From Trogon surrucura (Eukaryota > Chordata > Aves > Trogoniformes > Trogonidae), in assembly GCA_020746105.1 (NCBI GenBank), contig CM036636.1, positions 9,052,001 through 9,116,000 of the forward strand: a DNA stretch of 64,000 nucleotides, written 5' to 3'. Below the pieces are notes generated by a model. It saw only the letters and a program-made list of their open reading frames with translations. It was not told the DNA's origin and did no database searches. Below, in pieces: positions 1 to 12,100 of this stretch (positions are counted from its first letter, which is position 1; the number at the start of each line of letters is the position of its first letter). A program made the translations under genes and the position numbers.

Positions 1-419
1 AGACTTTTTAACTAGAAATTAAGTGTACTTATAGAGAAAAGCTGATTTTTATTTTTAATGCTGGAGTTGTAATACAAGCAGTAGAAGAACAACCTAATGT
101 TGGAGGGGATAAAAAAAGAAAACGCAACCACCACTCGCTGGTGCAGCATTTTTCATCTCTTCCCTCTGGCGGGCTGCTTAGCCTGCGCAGCAGCACCCTG
201 GTTTAATTGGTTTTGAGGGACCCGTTACGTGACAGTGCAGTTACTTGGCCAGACGTCTGCTCTTTTTCTGCACCTCCTGTATGTTGGAGGAGATAGAAGT
301 ATTCAAATAACGAGCTTGAATATCTTTAGTTGTGTGGGAATTGTTGACAGAAAGTGAATGTTGTGTCACATACTTGGCTGCTTGCTTATTGTGCATGTCC
401 TGGCTTTGTATCTAACCAG

Positions 420-3400
420 GCACCAGGACGAAGGTCCAGATCTGCGTCTCAGTCTTCAGCACACATGGTATGCCACGAGCAGGCTGTTTCTTTTGCTAAA
501 TCTTCATTCTTATTTATGTTCATCTTTTTACATGCTTCTGTGTCTCTTCTTATTACTAACTCCTCAAAGAAGGAATTTGTTTAGCAAGATGAAATGTTAA
601 TCTCTATCGCTCCGGCAGTGACGACTTTGTGCTTCTCCTGAATATCTGTCACGCAGGGCTACGGGCAGAGATCCCGAACAACGTCAGAGTCCTCTGCTCA
701 TTCTGTGGGACGAGAGAGATCCAACTCTGCAGCAAAACAGCCCTCTCCTCCTCCCTCTGCTCCTGTAGGGAAAGAGACTAAAAAAGAAATAAAAAAGGAG
801 CCAGCACCTAGAAAGGTAAACTTTGTAAGATTAGAAAGGTGGCTATAGCTGGAGATTTTTTAATGTGGGGTAACTCCTGATTTAGGTGCTGATTTAAGAG
901 CTCCTGATAAAACTGTTTCCTTCTGTTTATTAGGTGCAACTCTGGGCTCTGGGTTGAAATCTCTAACAGCAAAGAAACTGTTGCACGAACGTTTCTTTTG
1001 ATCTGCTGGTAAAAACAGTGCTGAGAGAATTAACTGACTGGATCAATTTATTTTTTAGACTGGTGCCAACTGGCTTCGCTGGCTGATGGGAAAACCAAAG
1101 AATGAAGCTCACCTTCCAGATGACAAGAACAAATCGGTAAGATCCCCTGAATCACAAAAACTCATGCAGATTCTAATTTGTTCAAAATGTTTTCCTGCAT
1201 GACGTATAAACGTTGTTTTGACAAGTAAACAAATGTGTGTAAAACTTGAAACTTTATGCTTATTCCAAGACTGGCTTTTTAAAACAAAGTTAAATTTTTG
1301 ATATTATTTTTTGGCTTAACAGCTTTGTTTGAACTCCTGTTCTTTGACTATGATTTTCTTGTAGATTGTTTGGGATGAACAGAAGCAGCGCTGGGTTAAT
1401 CTAGATGAACCAGAAGAAGAGGTAAAAATGAGAGTATTGGATATTTCTCCAAGTGAAAAACTGAAACCTGTACTGGCACATGATTTTCTTTAGTTGGTCA
1501 TTGACTCTTAAGAGCTGCCGTTTACTGAATTTGGGTTAAAATGTGCAGCATCTTGAAACTAACAAACAGGTGAAATGTTCTTAGAGCCTGCATTGTGGAA
1601 CCGTTTGTGTCTTTAGTTGCTGGTGGAGATCCAGTGATTGTGAATGAATTTACAAGGGAATTTGCTCTAAACTCAGTCCAGTGTATCTCTTCATAGAGGC
1701 TGGCACTGCCTGGAGAATTCCTTGTTAATTGATTTGCTGCAAATAGAGTGTAGGGAAAAAAAGGTAGGAGGAGTCTGTAGTTCTGAAAATGTAATGCGTC
1801 GCCTAGCAGAGAAAATTGCACATCCTGCCCGTCCTTGTCGTTCAGGGGTCTGTTTCAAAACACAGACAGGCAAGAATCACTGTTTCCTTTTGGAGTGTAG
1901 ATCCAGCCACAGTTAAAGTTTCAAACCAGGTGTCTGTCTGCCTTCTCTCAGTCAGCCGTGGTTGGGTTATTTTTGTTCCCCCTGCAGAGCAAGCCTCCGC
2001 CGCCGCCTCCGACAGGATTCCCTAAAGTTCCTCAGGCTGCTCCGCCTGGACCTGGAGGCCCACCTAGTGCCCCTGTCAACATGTTCTCCAGGAGAGCAGG
2101 TAACAGACAACAGTGGTGCTTCAAGTGTGGAAGACTTCAGATTTTTTTCTCTCGAGTAACACTTGGCAGCTCAGCGATGCCGCGGAGCTGTGGCTTTTGC
2201 TGCCTTTGCTCGTGCCCGGCTTCTGCGCTGTGGTTGCTGTCACAGGTGTCCTGTGACTGGGGTAGTGTTGTTTGTGTCCCTGGGGCATTATTTTCTGATT
2301 CTTAAGCACAACTTAACCAGCAGGTTGTTTGAAATAGAAGTGGGGATGACTAACACGAGACTTATTTCTGTTATTTCTGGATTTTTGCTGTTTTAGCTGG
2401 AAGCAGAGCCCGTTACGTTGATGTCCTGAATCCAGGTGGAACCAAGTCAAGTGGTGCTCTCCCTCCACCATCGGATCTGTTTGCCCCCTTGGCACCAATG
2501 CCAATTCCTGCAAATGTGTTTGTTCCAAACTCAGGTGTGTCATGAGTGGATGAAATTGTAAGGTTTTATGATTATTTATGGTTACGTGGTTGTCTGTGGT
2601 CAGACAGCGCATGATTCCATAGCCTGTAAAGAACATGTAAGAACGTTCGATCTCCTTAACTCCGATTTGGTTTAGAAGTAGAATTGGTCTGGGGACTGCA
2701 GTAAAAAATGGGTTAGTAAAGCTCTACTCTGCATGCTGGACACTTGCTTAACATTTTTTCCTGCTTTCACTGTGTGCTGTGTTGCCCCAAGGTTATCTGG
2801 GTGAACTGTCCTTATCCCCTGCTCACAGACTTTAGCAGGACCGGGGCATCTAGAGACATTGGCACTGCCCTCTTTAAATTACCCTTTTCCTGGGAGAAGA
2901 CTGGTGTTGTAGGAGTTCAGTTCTACTGTCTCTGCTTCTCGTTCTGTGAAATCAAGCCCCCTGGTGTAGGGTGTGTTTGGCTAAACGCTGTCGCCTTTGT
3001 AGTTCCAGGGGAACCTCAGCCGATGGAAGGGAGCGGTGTAGGAGAGCACAGCCCGGCTGCAAATCAGACCAACGCAGACCCTGCTGCAGCTGCTGAGCCA
3101 GAGGTGGGTTAGAATGCTTTGTGCATAGAATCCACGCTTCTGATTAAAAAAACCCTCATGATTCTGGATAGGACTTTCATAGCCACAGTACGTACTAAGC
3201 AAGTTGTTGTAGGGATGGTTTGTTGTAGGATGTGTGATGTTTTACCTAGAGAACTGGAGAAGGGAAATGCAAGTGAAAACCGATGTGGGAAGCCCATGAA
3301 AAGTCGCATTTCCTAGTGTGGCAGGGCTGCAGCGTGTGGCAGGAAAGGGACCGAGAGCATAGGAAGAGCTGTTCACTGCGTGTTTTACCCGGCTTGGGTA

Positions 3401-5559
3401 TTGGAACGTTGTTTTGCCTCAATGGGATCAGTGTAGCAGAAACATGAAATAGCATCGTATTAAGGAAGATAAACACAAGCTCTTTTTTTTTTTTTTTCCC
3501 CCTCTAGTATTTAAACCCCGCAATCCTTCCTCCTGGGTCTGGGCTTCCTGTTTCGAACCCTGATGGTTCCCAGTCGGGCGAGGTAAGGCTTGGTTCAGAG
3601 TAGTTAGCTGATGACTTTTGCAACATATTTGAACCGTGAATTTGTAGTGGACTTAAACATGGGCCATCTAAAACAAGAAGTAACTGGTTCAGTTGCTGGT
3701 GACTGGCCGAGATGGAATCGTATGACTGCCTCCAGAATTGTCCAGAAAAGACCTCTGAGCCCAAACGAGAAGTTCAGCCTCCGTGTCCTACCTTCTGTGA
3801 TGTGATCTCATTATTCTGTGTAAATAAGACTTTTACAAGCCTTTTTCAGAGTAAAATGTCAATAGCAGTTTGATGATCTCTCCTTGCCTCCGTGCATGCG
3901 TGTAATTTCACTAATATTAAGTGCAAGACACAGTGAGGAGGATAGGTTGCTGTGTGCCAGGCAGAGTAACGTTACCTTTGTTTCTACTAAATGTTTTCTA
4001 TTTCTACGTAATTTTTGTGCTTAAATAAGTCCTTTTGATTTAAACTAACTTCTGGCTTTACATTTTTTTTGTTTAACTTGAAGTTGGTTTAACCTTTGGC
4101 AGTGAGACTTTTAAAATGAAATAAAACAACTGAAAGCTTGGGGCAGTGACATGCATGACGACTTTTTTTATTTGTGTTTTTTTTTGTATTTGTGTGTTCT
4201 TGCTGTTTTGTAGCTTTCGCGCTCTAGTTCAATGAGTTCATTATCACGTGAAGTAAGCCAGCATTTTAATCAGGTACATGTGGCTGGCCGTTCTCATTTA
4301 TGTTAACTTTAATTACTTTCCCCTCCCCTCTTCATTTTGCATTTGCTCAAATACTTATTAATGCTACTTTTAGTCATTTTCCTCTCCTCTCATTTCACAG
4401 AAGTTACATTAAAAGTGACTTAACGATGTCGTGTTCCTTTTAATGCTCAAACAGGGTCTTCAGCACTTTTGTATTTACGACAATGCATGTGATCCAGGCA
4501 TGCTTTTCCGTTTATGTTCATGTTCCTGAGAGATTCACGGAGTAATTTTAATCAGCTCTTTCCTGGGATACCAAAGATGTCAGTTGATTTTAATCAAAGA
4601 AACAAACAAACAAACAAAAAAAAACAACGAAAAAAGAGTCACACAAGTAGAACCTTGCAGTTCTGCTGCTGCCAGTCTCAAATTGATAACTGATACCGTT
4701 GTCTGTTTGATCTGCAAAAGCCCCTGGAGAAATTAAAGGAATGCTTCATCTCTGCTGTCAGCTCCAGTGCTGTGGGGTCACCGTAAAGGGGTGACACAAA
4801 CTTTTTCCGGTAGTTCTTAGTAAAGCAACACTTGGCGTAGAATGGTGACTTTGGGGCAGGTTCCTAAGGTCTACTAACAAAAGCAGAAGGTACTAATTCC
4901 GTGAGGCCGCACCGGTGTCCTGTTTTGGTTTTGCATGCTTTGGATTTTCGGAGCTATCTACAGTTTCTGCATGTGACGTTGTTTTGCCAGTTCCTACACT
5001 AAGCAAGTAACGTTAGAGGTATGGATGCGAACTGTACCGGCACTTGTTGCGGTTGTTACGATACGCTGCGCTGTCCATATTGTTGGCGTTATTACTGTGA
5101 CTATTCGCTCTGTATGACTTGAGCAAACCACGTTTGAGAGGCGGTGAAGCTCCGCAGTTGTGTAACTTCAGTCTTTCCTGCTTTCTAGCCGGCCGGTGGG
5201 CCGCCTGCGGGGGGACCTTCGGCGGGAACGGTGCCCTTCTATAATCCTTCTCAATTTGCACAAGTGAGTAAAGGCCTCGTCTTTACTTTGAACAAAACTA
5301 TTGGACAAAACCATGAATTTATGGTTGACTGGTTTAATCTGGGCTGTTGCATATAGGGTATTACGTGTGTGCATAGAGCAGTCTAGCACCTGATTAAGCA
5401 AACAGATTCGTGTTTACCAACTTTTCGTATTTTGTCTCTGCTGTGGCACTTTAACAGAACAGGTTTTTTTTTATTCTTGTTTTTCAGACTCCCGCAGTCA
5501 CTGGAAGTTCAAGACTGGGAGGAAGAATTGGACAGAGGAAGTATCCAGCCTTGAAGTAG
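420..5559 (+). CDS. SEC16A: SEC16A, C-terminal part (partial; 5' end lies outside the window)
   Basis: SEC16A is the peripheral ER scaffold that organises ER exit sites and recruits COPII coat proteins. Only the last 11 coding exons (324 codons plus stop) are here: 420-467, 657-815, 1059-1136, 1365-1421, 1988-2099, 2397-2534, 3003-3103, 3508-3582, 4214-4273, 5189-5263 and 5488-5559. All junctions keep phase and have AG/GT borders. The diagnostic block is TGANWLRWLMGKPKNEAHLP followed by IVWDEQKQRWVNLDEPEEE, the most conserved part of the SEC16A tail. It is followed by a Pro/Gly-rich low-complexity stretch, SSMSSLSREVSQHFNQ, and a basic end (SSRLGGRIGQRKYPALK). The central conserved domain would lie to the left. 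The exon at 3003 could instead begin at 3009, in the same frame. The exon ending at 4273 has a second donor at 4253. Identity is very secure. Confidence 0.96.
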
Positions 5560-6660
5560 AACACGATGGCTTTGCGTTTGGAATTCTCTCTCTTGTGTTC
5601 TGAGTATACGCAGAACTCTTCGATCTTACGGGACGCGGTATCAGTACTAGCTGCAGCTGGCAGGACGGAAATTTAATGATGGGTGATTTTTCTTCATGGG
5701 GACACTTGCACCTCATCTACACAAATCATTACCAAACGTGAAATATAAGTAACTTTTTCTTTTAAGAAGAAAAAAAAAAAAAGGCTAGAAATAGCTTTGC
5801 TGTGATGAAGAGTAGACACAGGGGAGGAAATGGTTGCTGTCTGTTACAAAAACTATTTGTAAATTGCGTAGGCAATTTATTCCTTATTTTAAACCTCCTA
5901 GCGTGACCTTGGAAGACATAGTTTCAGGGATTCCTTAATTTCTGAAGGATGCCCTCCTCCCGGCAGGGGGGAAAACATGTCCACGTTGTACCGGAACACT
6001 CTGTGGCCTTAAGAGGACCATGCACAATCGTACAGGGCTCGGTTTGTCGCCGCGGGAAATCGGAGACGTTCCCGTGGGAAATGCCTCGTGCTGGTTTGTT
6101 TGCGGGGAGGGGGCCACAGCTCATCCAAATAAATTGACCTGTATTGAATGAAAACTGTGACTGTAATCTAATACTAATTTGATTGGGATCTCGCCTAGTA
6201 TGTATGTAGTTTGTGGTTTAGACTACTTGTAAAGCAAATTGTATAGTCTGAAAGCAGCTCTCTGTACAATAGCTGACGCTGTACTGTTTGACGAGTGAGT
6301 GTTCTTTTAAGTGCAATACGGTTACTTGCTTTCTCTCAAACTGCTGGCACCGTACCGTTAGGGTGGTAACAGCTTGAAAGTTGTCCGAGGTTCGTTTGGT
6401 TTTCCTTTTTTTCCTGTGGAGTGCCAGAATCAGCATAAAGCTCTGTTCTTGAATTTCCATTACTTAAATAATCAAGGTCTTAAATAGCTAACGGCTGACT
6501 TTCAAACATACTAAAAGTAGACGGATTAGACCTCTCCCGCTGGACTTTAAAATCTTTAGGTTTAATGTAGGAGATCTTGAGAACCGTGATATGCAACTTC
6601 GATATTCGCTGAAGGGTCTGAATGATCTGCAAAGACGGAAATAAACGTTAAGTATTTATT
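5560..6660 (+). other. SEC16A: SEC16A 3'UTR with two polyadenylation signals
   Basis: This stretch follows the SEC16A stop and has no coding potential. Canonical AATAAA hexamers lie at 6128-6133 and 6639-6644, so a short (about 0.6 kb) or longer (about 1.1 kb) 3'UTR is possible. Which one is used cannot be read from the sequence. Confidence 0.65.
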
Positions 6661-7227
6661 AAATCATTAGGCCATATTTTATTTAGACCTTGCCACCAAA
6701 TTATTTGATTTTACTTGAATTTCTGCCCACGAGTAGAAATAACGTGAATGTGAAATCGCCAGTGTTGGTCCCTGATTTTTTTTTTTTTTATTCTTTTTAT
6801 GTTTTTTCTGGAATAACACCATGTCTTTGAGATCTTGATAGCCTTACGTACGTCCTAAAAGGTAAAACAGCAAAATGCTGGTTGGGGGGGATTAGAAACC
6901 TTTGCGTAAGGGTCCGTGCTCGGTCCCAGGCGTCGGCGGCCGTCGTTACTTTTCTATAATTGAAACCTGGTCAGCCCCTTGGCTTTCCTCTGGTTCAGCC
7001 GGGGCTGCTGCTCCTGTTCTCCTTCCAGCAGAGACCGCCCCACAACCCCGTTCACCGAGGCTTCCTTTGAGCTGGGAGCGGCTGTCTTTCCTAAAGTGTA
7101 AGATTTCACACTGTAAATTCTTGCAAAAAAAAATAAAATATTTTGCGCTCTGGAGCACTTTTCACATTTTTACTTCTTCTTGTGGTTTTATTTGTGATCG
7201 GGAAAAGCTCTGCCCTACCTTTTGGAA
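6661..7227. other. Intergenic spacer between SEC16A and the INPP5E CpG island
   Basis: AT-rich on the left (T-runs near 6778-6790), turning GC-richer to the right. Short ORFs on both strands have no recognisable family. No gene or RNA is seen. Confidence 0.5.
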
Positions 7228-7366
7228 AGAATCCTGGAAGGGTCGAGGCTGGAAGGGACCTTCGAGGTCGTTGAATCCAACCTCCGTGGCGTGGGCAGGG
7301 ACGTGTCTCAACTAGATCGTGGGGGGACGCAACGGGGAATCGAACCCGCGACCCTTGGTCTTTCGG
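7228..7366 (-). mobile_element. tRNA-headed SINE with CR1-like 3' tail, 5'-truncated
   Basis: Read on the minus strand, this has a tRNA-like part with an intact Pol III B box (GGTTCGATTCC, complement of 7336-7346). It is followed by a tail that matches avian CR1 3' ends (GGCTGGAAGGGACC at about 7247-7260 on the plus strand). The same composite occurs more completely at 25579-25763, and the two copies align from the tail through the B box. This copy loses similarity just beyond the anticodon arm, so the A box is missing. The composition resembles TguSINE1 (tRNA-Ile head, CR1 tail), but the family name is from memory. Confidence 0.75.
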
Positions 7367-7379
7367 CTGCAATTGATGG

Positions 7380-7740
7380 CATGTCGAGGCCTCCGGCCGC
7401 CAGGGGGCGCTGAGGCCGGCGGCGCGGAGCGGCCCCGAGCGTCGCCGCCCGTTGCCAAGGCCTGGCGGCCCTCACCGCCCGCCGGGCCGGGCCCGCAGCA
7501 GCCCCGCCTCGGAGGGAGAGGCCCCCGGCGGGGGGAAGAAGCGGCGGGACCCCGTCCCCGGCGGCAGCGGCGGGTGAAGACTCGCCGAGGCTCAGCGCAG
7601 CGATCGGGGAGGTGTGTGGGCGGCGAGCAGCGGGTTGGTGCCGCCGAGGCGGGAGGAGAGGCCGGACGAGACCTCAGGTCTCGTCCGGCCTCTCCTCCCG
7701 CCTCGGCGGCCTCGGTGAAGGGTCCCTGCCCCGTCTGGTG
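7380..7740 (+). promoter_or_regulatory. INPP5E: CpG island, probable INPP5E promoter and 5' noncoding exon
   Basis: A sharply GC- and CpG-rich block is the only such island between SEC16A and INPP5E. It contains many CCGCC/GGCGG motifs and a consensus CTCF-type core at 7397-7410. Possible splice donors are GGCGGGTGAAGA near 7574 and GAGGTGTGT near 7611. A pyrimidine-rich acceptor (CTTTCTCACCTAAG, ending at 8974) precedes the first coding exon. A noncoding first exon spliced across the CR1 copies to 8975 is therefore plausible. TSS and splicing are inferred. Confidence 0.55.
7640..7710. repeat. Perfect 35-bp-arm palindrome with a one-base centre
   Basis: Bases 7640-7674 are the exact reverse complement of 7676-7710, with a single C at 7675 between them. 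Pairing stops at once on both sides (T at 7639, C at 7711). The arms are about 70% G+C and would form a very stable hairpin or cruciform. It sits at the 3' edge of the CpG island, just before CR1-derived sequence. Confidence 0.95.
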
Positions 7741-7819
7741 GAGGAGTTTCCCTCAAACCTCCCCCCATTCTGTATCCCTAAAGCTGCTCCTCAGATGATG
7801 GAGGGAGGGGAACATCTCC

Positions 7820-8150
7820 CTGATGAGGAAAGGCTGAAGGAGCTTGGGGAAGAGGAGGCTGAGGGGTGACCTCATTTAATGATTTTATAAATATCCAAGG
7901 GGGGAGTGTCAGGAGGACGGAGCCAGGATCTTTTCAGGGATGTCCGGTGGCAGGACAATGGGTGCAAGCTGGAACATAGGAGGTTCCATAAAAATATGAG
8001 GAAAAGCTTTTTCACAGTGAAGGTGGCAGAGCCCTGGAACAGGCTGCCCAGGGAAGTTGTGGAATCTCCTTCTTTGGAGACATTCAAACCCCACCTGGAC
8101 GCGTTCCTGTAGGTGGTCCTGCTCTGGCAGGGGGGCTGGACTAGATGATC
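7820..8150 (+). mobile_element. CR1 retroposon 3' fragment (copy 1)
   Basis: Typical CR1 3'-region phrases occur in order: GAGGAAAGGCTGAAGGAG, CTGAGGGGTGACCTCATT, GAACAGGCTGCCCAGGGAAG, GACATTCAAACCCCACCTGG and CTGGACTAGATGATCT. The terminal CCTTCCA and ATTCTGTG motifs are missing because a second CR1 copy begins at that point. ORFs inside it are remnants of the end of CR1 ORF2 or noncoding sequence. Confidence 0.9.
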
Positions 8151-8547
8151 TTATGAGGAAAGGCTGAGGGAGCTGGGGCTCTTTAGTTTGGAGAAGAGGA
8201 GACTGAGGGGTGACCTCATTCATGTTTACAAATATATCAAGGGTGAGTGTCACGAGGATGGAGCCAGGCTCTTCTCGGTGACAACCACTGATAGGACAAG
8301 GGGTAATGGGCTGAAACTGGAACATAAGAGGTTCCGCTTAAACTCGAGAAGAAACTTCTTCTCAGTGAGGGTGACGGAGCCCTGGCCCAGGCTGCCCAGG
8401 GAGGTTGTGGAGTCTCCTTCTCTGGAGACATTCAAGACCCGCCTGGACACGTTCCTGTGTAGCATTACCGAGGCGTTCCTGCTCTGGCAGGGGGATTGGA
8501 CTTGATGATCTTTCGAGGTCCCTTCCAATCCCTGACATTCTGTGATT
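8151..8547 (+). mobile_element. CR1 retroposon 3' fragment (copy 2), complete 3' end
   Basis: A head-to-tail second CR1 copy repeats the same landmarks as its neighbour and reaches the genuine CR1 terminus: GAGGTCCCTTCCAATCC at about 8515-8531 followed by ATTCTGTGATT. The junction with copy 1 falls inside copy 1's 3' end, so copy 2 probably inserted there. Confidence 0.92.
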
Positions 8548-8974
8548 TCGGAGGCTTGGGCACAGCAAGGGAAGGTCGCGGGAGAAGCCGACATCGCTGG
8601 AGATTTCTCCTGGAGGCTGGTGGTGCTGTACAGCGAGGAGGACGAGCTGTGATTTCTGGGCAGCTTTAATTTCCCCAACCTTTTTAGTTTATCCAGCCTT
8701 TTCTGTACACAGCCCTGATGCCTCCAGCAGCGAGGAAGTCAGTCCGGTGCTCTGGCCTCGAAAACAAAATAACGTCGGTTTTCTGACGAGGTCGCGTTAA
8801 GGTTTGAGCTGTTCTGGAGGGAGCTTGCTTTCTGATCAAGGTGCAGAGTTTGCAGCTCGATAACTTGTTATTCTTTCATGTTTCCCTTGGGAAAATCCAG
8901 GTTATCCCACCTCTTGAAATTCTACAGACGATGCGTCTGCCTGCGCGTGCGCCTGCCCTTCTTTCTCACCTAAG
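8548..8974. other. Spacer upstream of INPP5E coding exon 1
   Basis: Unique sequence with no recognised gene or repeat. It ends in a pyrimidine-rich tract and AG (8973-8974) that could be the acceptor for the INPP5E exon carrying the start codon. Confidence 0.4.
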
Positions 8975-9112
8975 GACTGAGCGGTCTTCAGTTTCCATGG
9001 CTTTCTGGCTTGGTTAAAGCCCTGCGAACGTGCGGGGTAAGCGAGGGAAGAAAGCTGCCCTGGGAGGAACTTCTTCTATGGAGCAGCGTCCGTAGCTGGT
9101 ACCTGGGGGAGA

Positions 9113-12100
9113 ATGAGTACTCCAAATGGATTTCCGCAGCACTCAGGGGCTTGTGTTACTCAGAGCACGGAGGGTGGAGCCGTACAGGACCTGCACGCTA
9201 AAAAAGCTGGCAGAGCAGCAAAAAAGGAGGCTGGTGGCAATGGGCTGCTTAGCTTTGAAGATTGTCCAAGTGTAGGCACTTCTTTAAATGAAACCTTAAA
9301 GCTTCTACCGGGTGAACTCAAAGCTAATATGAAAATTAAATCCATCACCCCAAGGCCTCCTCGGAAACCCCGGCTGGAGCGTGCTGCGTCTCTGGATGAG
9401 AAGAGCTGGAGGAGGTGGAGGCGGTTTAGAACGAGCCAGGAAAGTCTGACCGATCCTAATGAGACGAGTTCCTCGAACGGTTCTCTGCAGGAGGCGTCCC
9501 TCAGCCCTCTCATCAGGGGTAGGGCGAGCCCCTGCCAACAGGATTCCTTGCACAGTTCGCCGGACGCCTCCGAAGACGCCAGTCCCGTGGGGAAGAGCAG
9601 AGGAGGCACCTCCGACCTGGGGAAACGAGCCTCCGAGATCTCCAGTGCCTTCGGTGGGCTTCTGCGGGGGAAAGCGTTTGTGGGCGGCAAACCCCGGCTG
9701 TCACAGATAGTGCCGGCTCGACCTCTGCCACCCATGGAGCTCAACGTGGCCTCTCACACCCTGAGGACGGCTCATAGGATTGACTCAGATTATATGGATT
9801 ATCGGCATTATTCTCAGCACAAGTTTGGAAGGGTGAGCAGCAGCTTGAGCGATACCCGGCTACACGGCAATGGGATGGTCTATGATAATTGCTCCACGGA
9901 GTCCATGAAATCTACCTTCAGCCTCCTCACTCCCATTCGCTCCAAGGATGTCCGAAGCAGGTATGTCCCGCAGCTTCTCGGGGCAAAGTTTGGGGTGTGT
10001 TCGCCGGGAGCCAGCTGCCCTGCAGAATCCCGCGGAGTGGAGGTGGGGAATCTCCCACCGGTCAGTAAAGCGCGGTTGTTCTGTGTTGTTTCACCTGCTG
10101 TGGAGGCTGGAAGCAGGTTGAAGATGGAGAGATTAGTACAGATACGCTATATCTGCTCCTTTCAGCTGTGTGTTGTTTTTCATAAACGCGTTTGATTTGC
10201 TCTCAGCTTGCTCGTAGTGTTTAAGTAACTCGTTTTGAAAATTAAGAAGCAGTAGCTGAGCATGCTAACACTTGGGAAAAACTGATTTTATTGTTTTTCT
10301 TAAAATCTGAAGGTACGTTGGGCTTGAACCAAAATGCAGGGAAAAAACCTAAATATTTTAGCTTGAAACTCCTGCAGTACATGCAGGACTGTCACAGTCC
10401 GATAAGGTGCTGAGGGTCCTCTGCAGATGTTGAGCTTGTTTGGCTGCTGGCAGGATCAAATCAGGTGCTGTGAACTGCTTCGGTTTCTCACAGGAGCTCC
10501 TCTGCCCCAGCTTTTCCAGGAATCTCCTGAGGAACGGTGTGATTCTACTCACATCTCGGCACTTTCTCCTAGCGTAGCCCTGACCTTTTGCTCTGGTTGC
10601 TCGTTTGTCTTCATTCGAGTTAAGTTTCGATTGCTGATTGGAGGGAACTGCCGGGAGTCCCTTAATCTGCTTGGGAGCGTATCGAATCCTCTCCCTGTGC
10701 TGGCTGCAGACCCTCGCTTTGCGAGGACCTGCCAGCACACAGCACAAACACTGCAGCCAGCCTTGTTGGTAGTGCTGCAGGTCAGGAAAAATGTCAAAAG
10801 GTAAAGGATACCCAGGTCTCAGCTAAAGGTTCTGTGTTCTAGACGGTCTGCAAGACCTTGAAGGAGAAATCTGGTCGTTGAGCCAAAGAGTGGGAGTCAG
10901 TGGTAAGAGGGAAAATAATTCTAGGAGAAAGTGTTACTGCCTGGTCAAAAAGCCCCAGAGATAGATTGTTACTTGCTTGCCATGAAGAGTTTTGTTCACC
11001 TTCCCCTTGCAAAGCTGTGGGACTCAGGGGGGCAGCTGGTAGACCAGTGTGCTGCACCACATCTTGCCCTGACATCATGCTGGCATTGCTACTGGCAGAG
11101 CTTAAGCAAGATTAAAAATGCTTATTTAACTTGCAGTCCTTCTGCCAGTACCACTTGCTTTTGTAAGCAACGTCTTCTTTGAGAGGCAGGCAGCGTGGGG
11201 CAGTTCTGTCTTTTTCCTACATGATATTCTCTTAGACCTCAGCCACAATAAACCGACGACTTAAAAGCTAATTTGATCAGCAGAATTGAAGGAAGAATGG
11301 GAGTTTGAATAGTTGCTTGGGAGCAGCTTGGTGCCAGAACACTGGGAATGGCAGAGCTATTTTCATGATTTAAATAAATTAAATCCCTTCAAGATGCTCA
11401 AGTATCAAACCAATTTCTTCATTTTGTCTCTGTGGTGAGTATTAGGGAGATTGAAGTTCTCTGGATGGCTTCAGTCTTCTCAGCACTGAACCTGTGCAGC
11501 GTCGGTCTCGCTGTCATACTCATGTCCTGGCTTTGAAAATGCTGTTCTATGACAGTAGTTTTATTATTTTACGTGTGATCTGTGAACTGTCTGTAAGGAT
11601 TGGAACGTTAGGACGAGCTTTATGCAAGCAGAACAGCGGATAAATACTAAATGCCTTTTTCTTGAGGTAAAGAGTCTTGATTAGCTCAAGATTCAGGCGT
11701 TATAAAGTTCCAACTGTCCTGCAGTTTCCTTACATACTCTTCTGTGGGTCTGCTCTTCACAGAAGCTATTTGGAAGGCAGCCTCCTGGCGAGTGGTGCCT
11801 TACTGGGAGCAGAAGAACTTAGCAGATACTTCCCTGATCGGAATATTGGAATTTTTGTGGCCACGTGGAACATGCAGGGTCAGAAGGTACGTGCACAGAA
11901 GTCTCCGCGGGTCTTTTGCCGGTTACCCCATCTTTTCTGCAAGGACTGGTGCAATGTGGTTTTTTTCTGTTCATGACTCTGTTCCTCATCAACCTCCTGT
12001 TCAGTAAATAGCCCGTGAGCTTGGTAAAGAGTGAGCACCACGGGAGATTGGAAACATCGCGTTACTGGCCCACGGGGCTGAGCTGTGGAGTCTTGGTTCC

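Noticed and set aside
7906..8505. Open reading frames of 68-105 codons at 7906-8112 and 8188-8505 and their antisense partners
   Set aside because: They lie entirely within CR1 3' fragments and repeat each other; they are retroposon remnants, not genes.
9160..9744. 194-codon minus-strand ORF in INPP5E exon 1
   Set aside because: Mirror frame of a large real coding exon.
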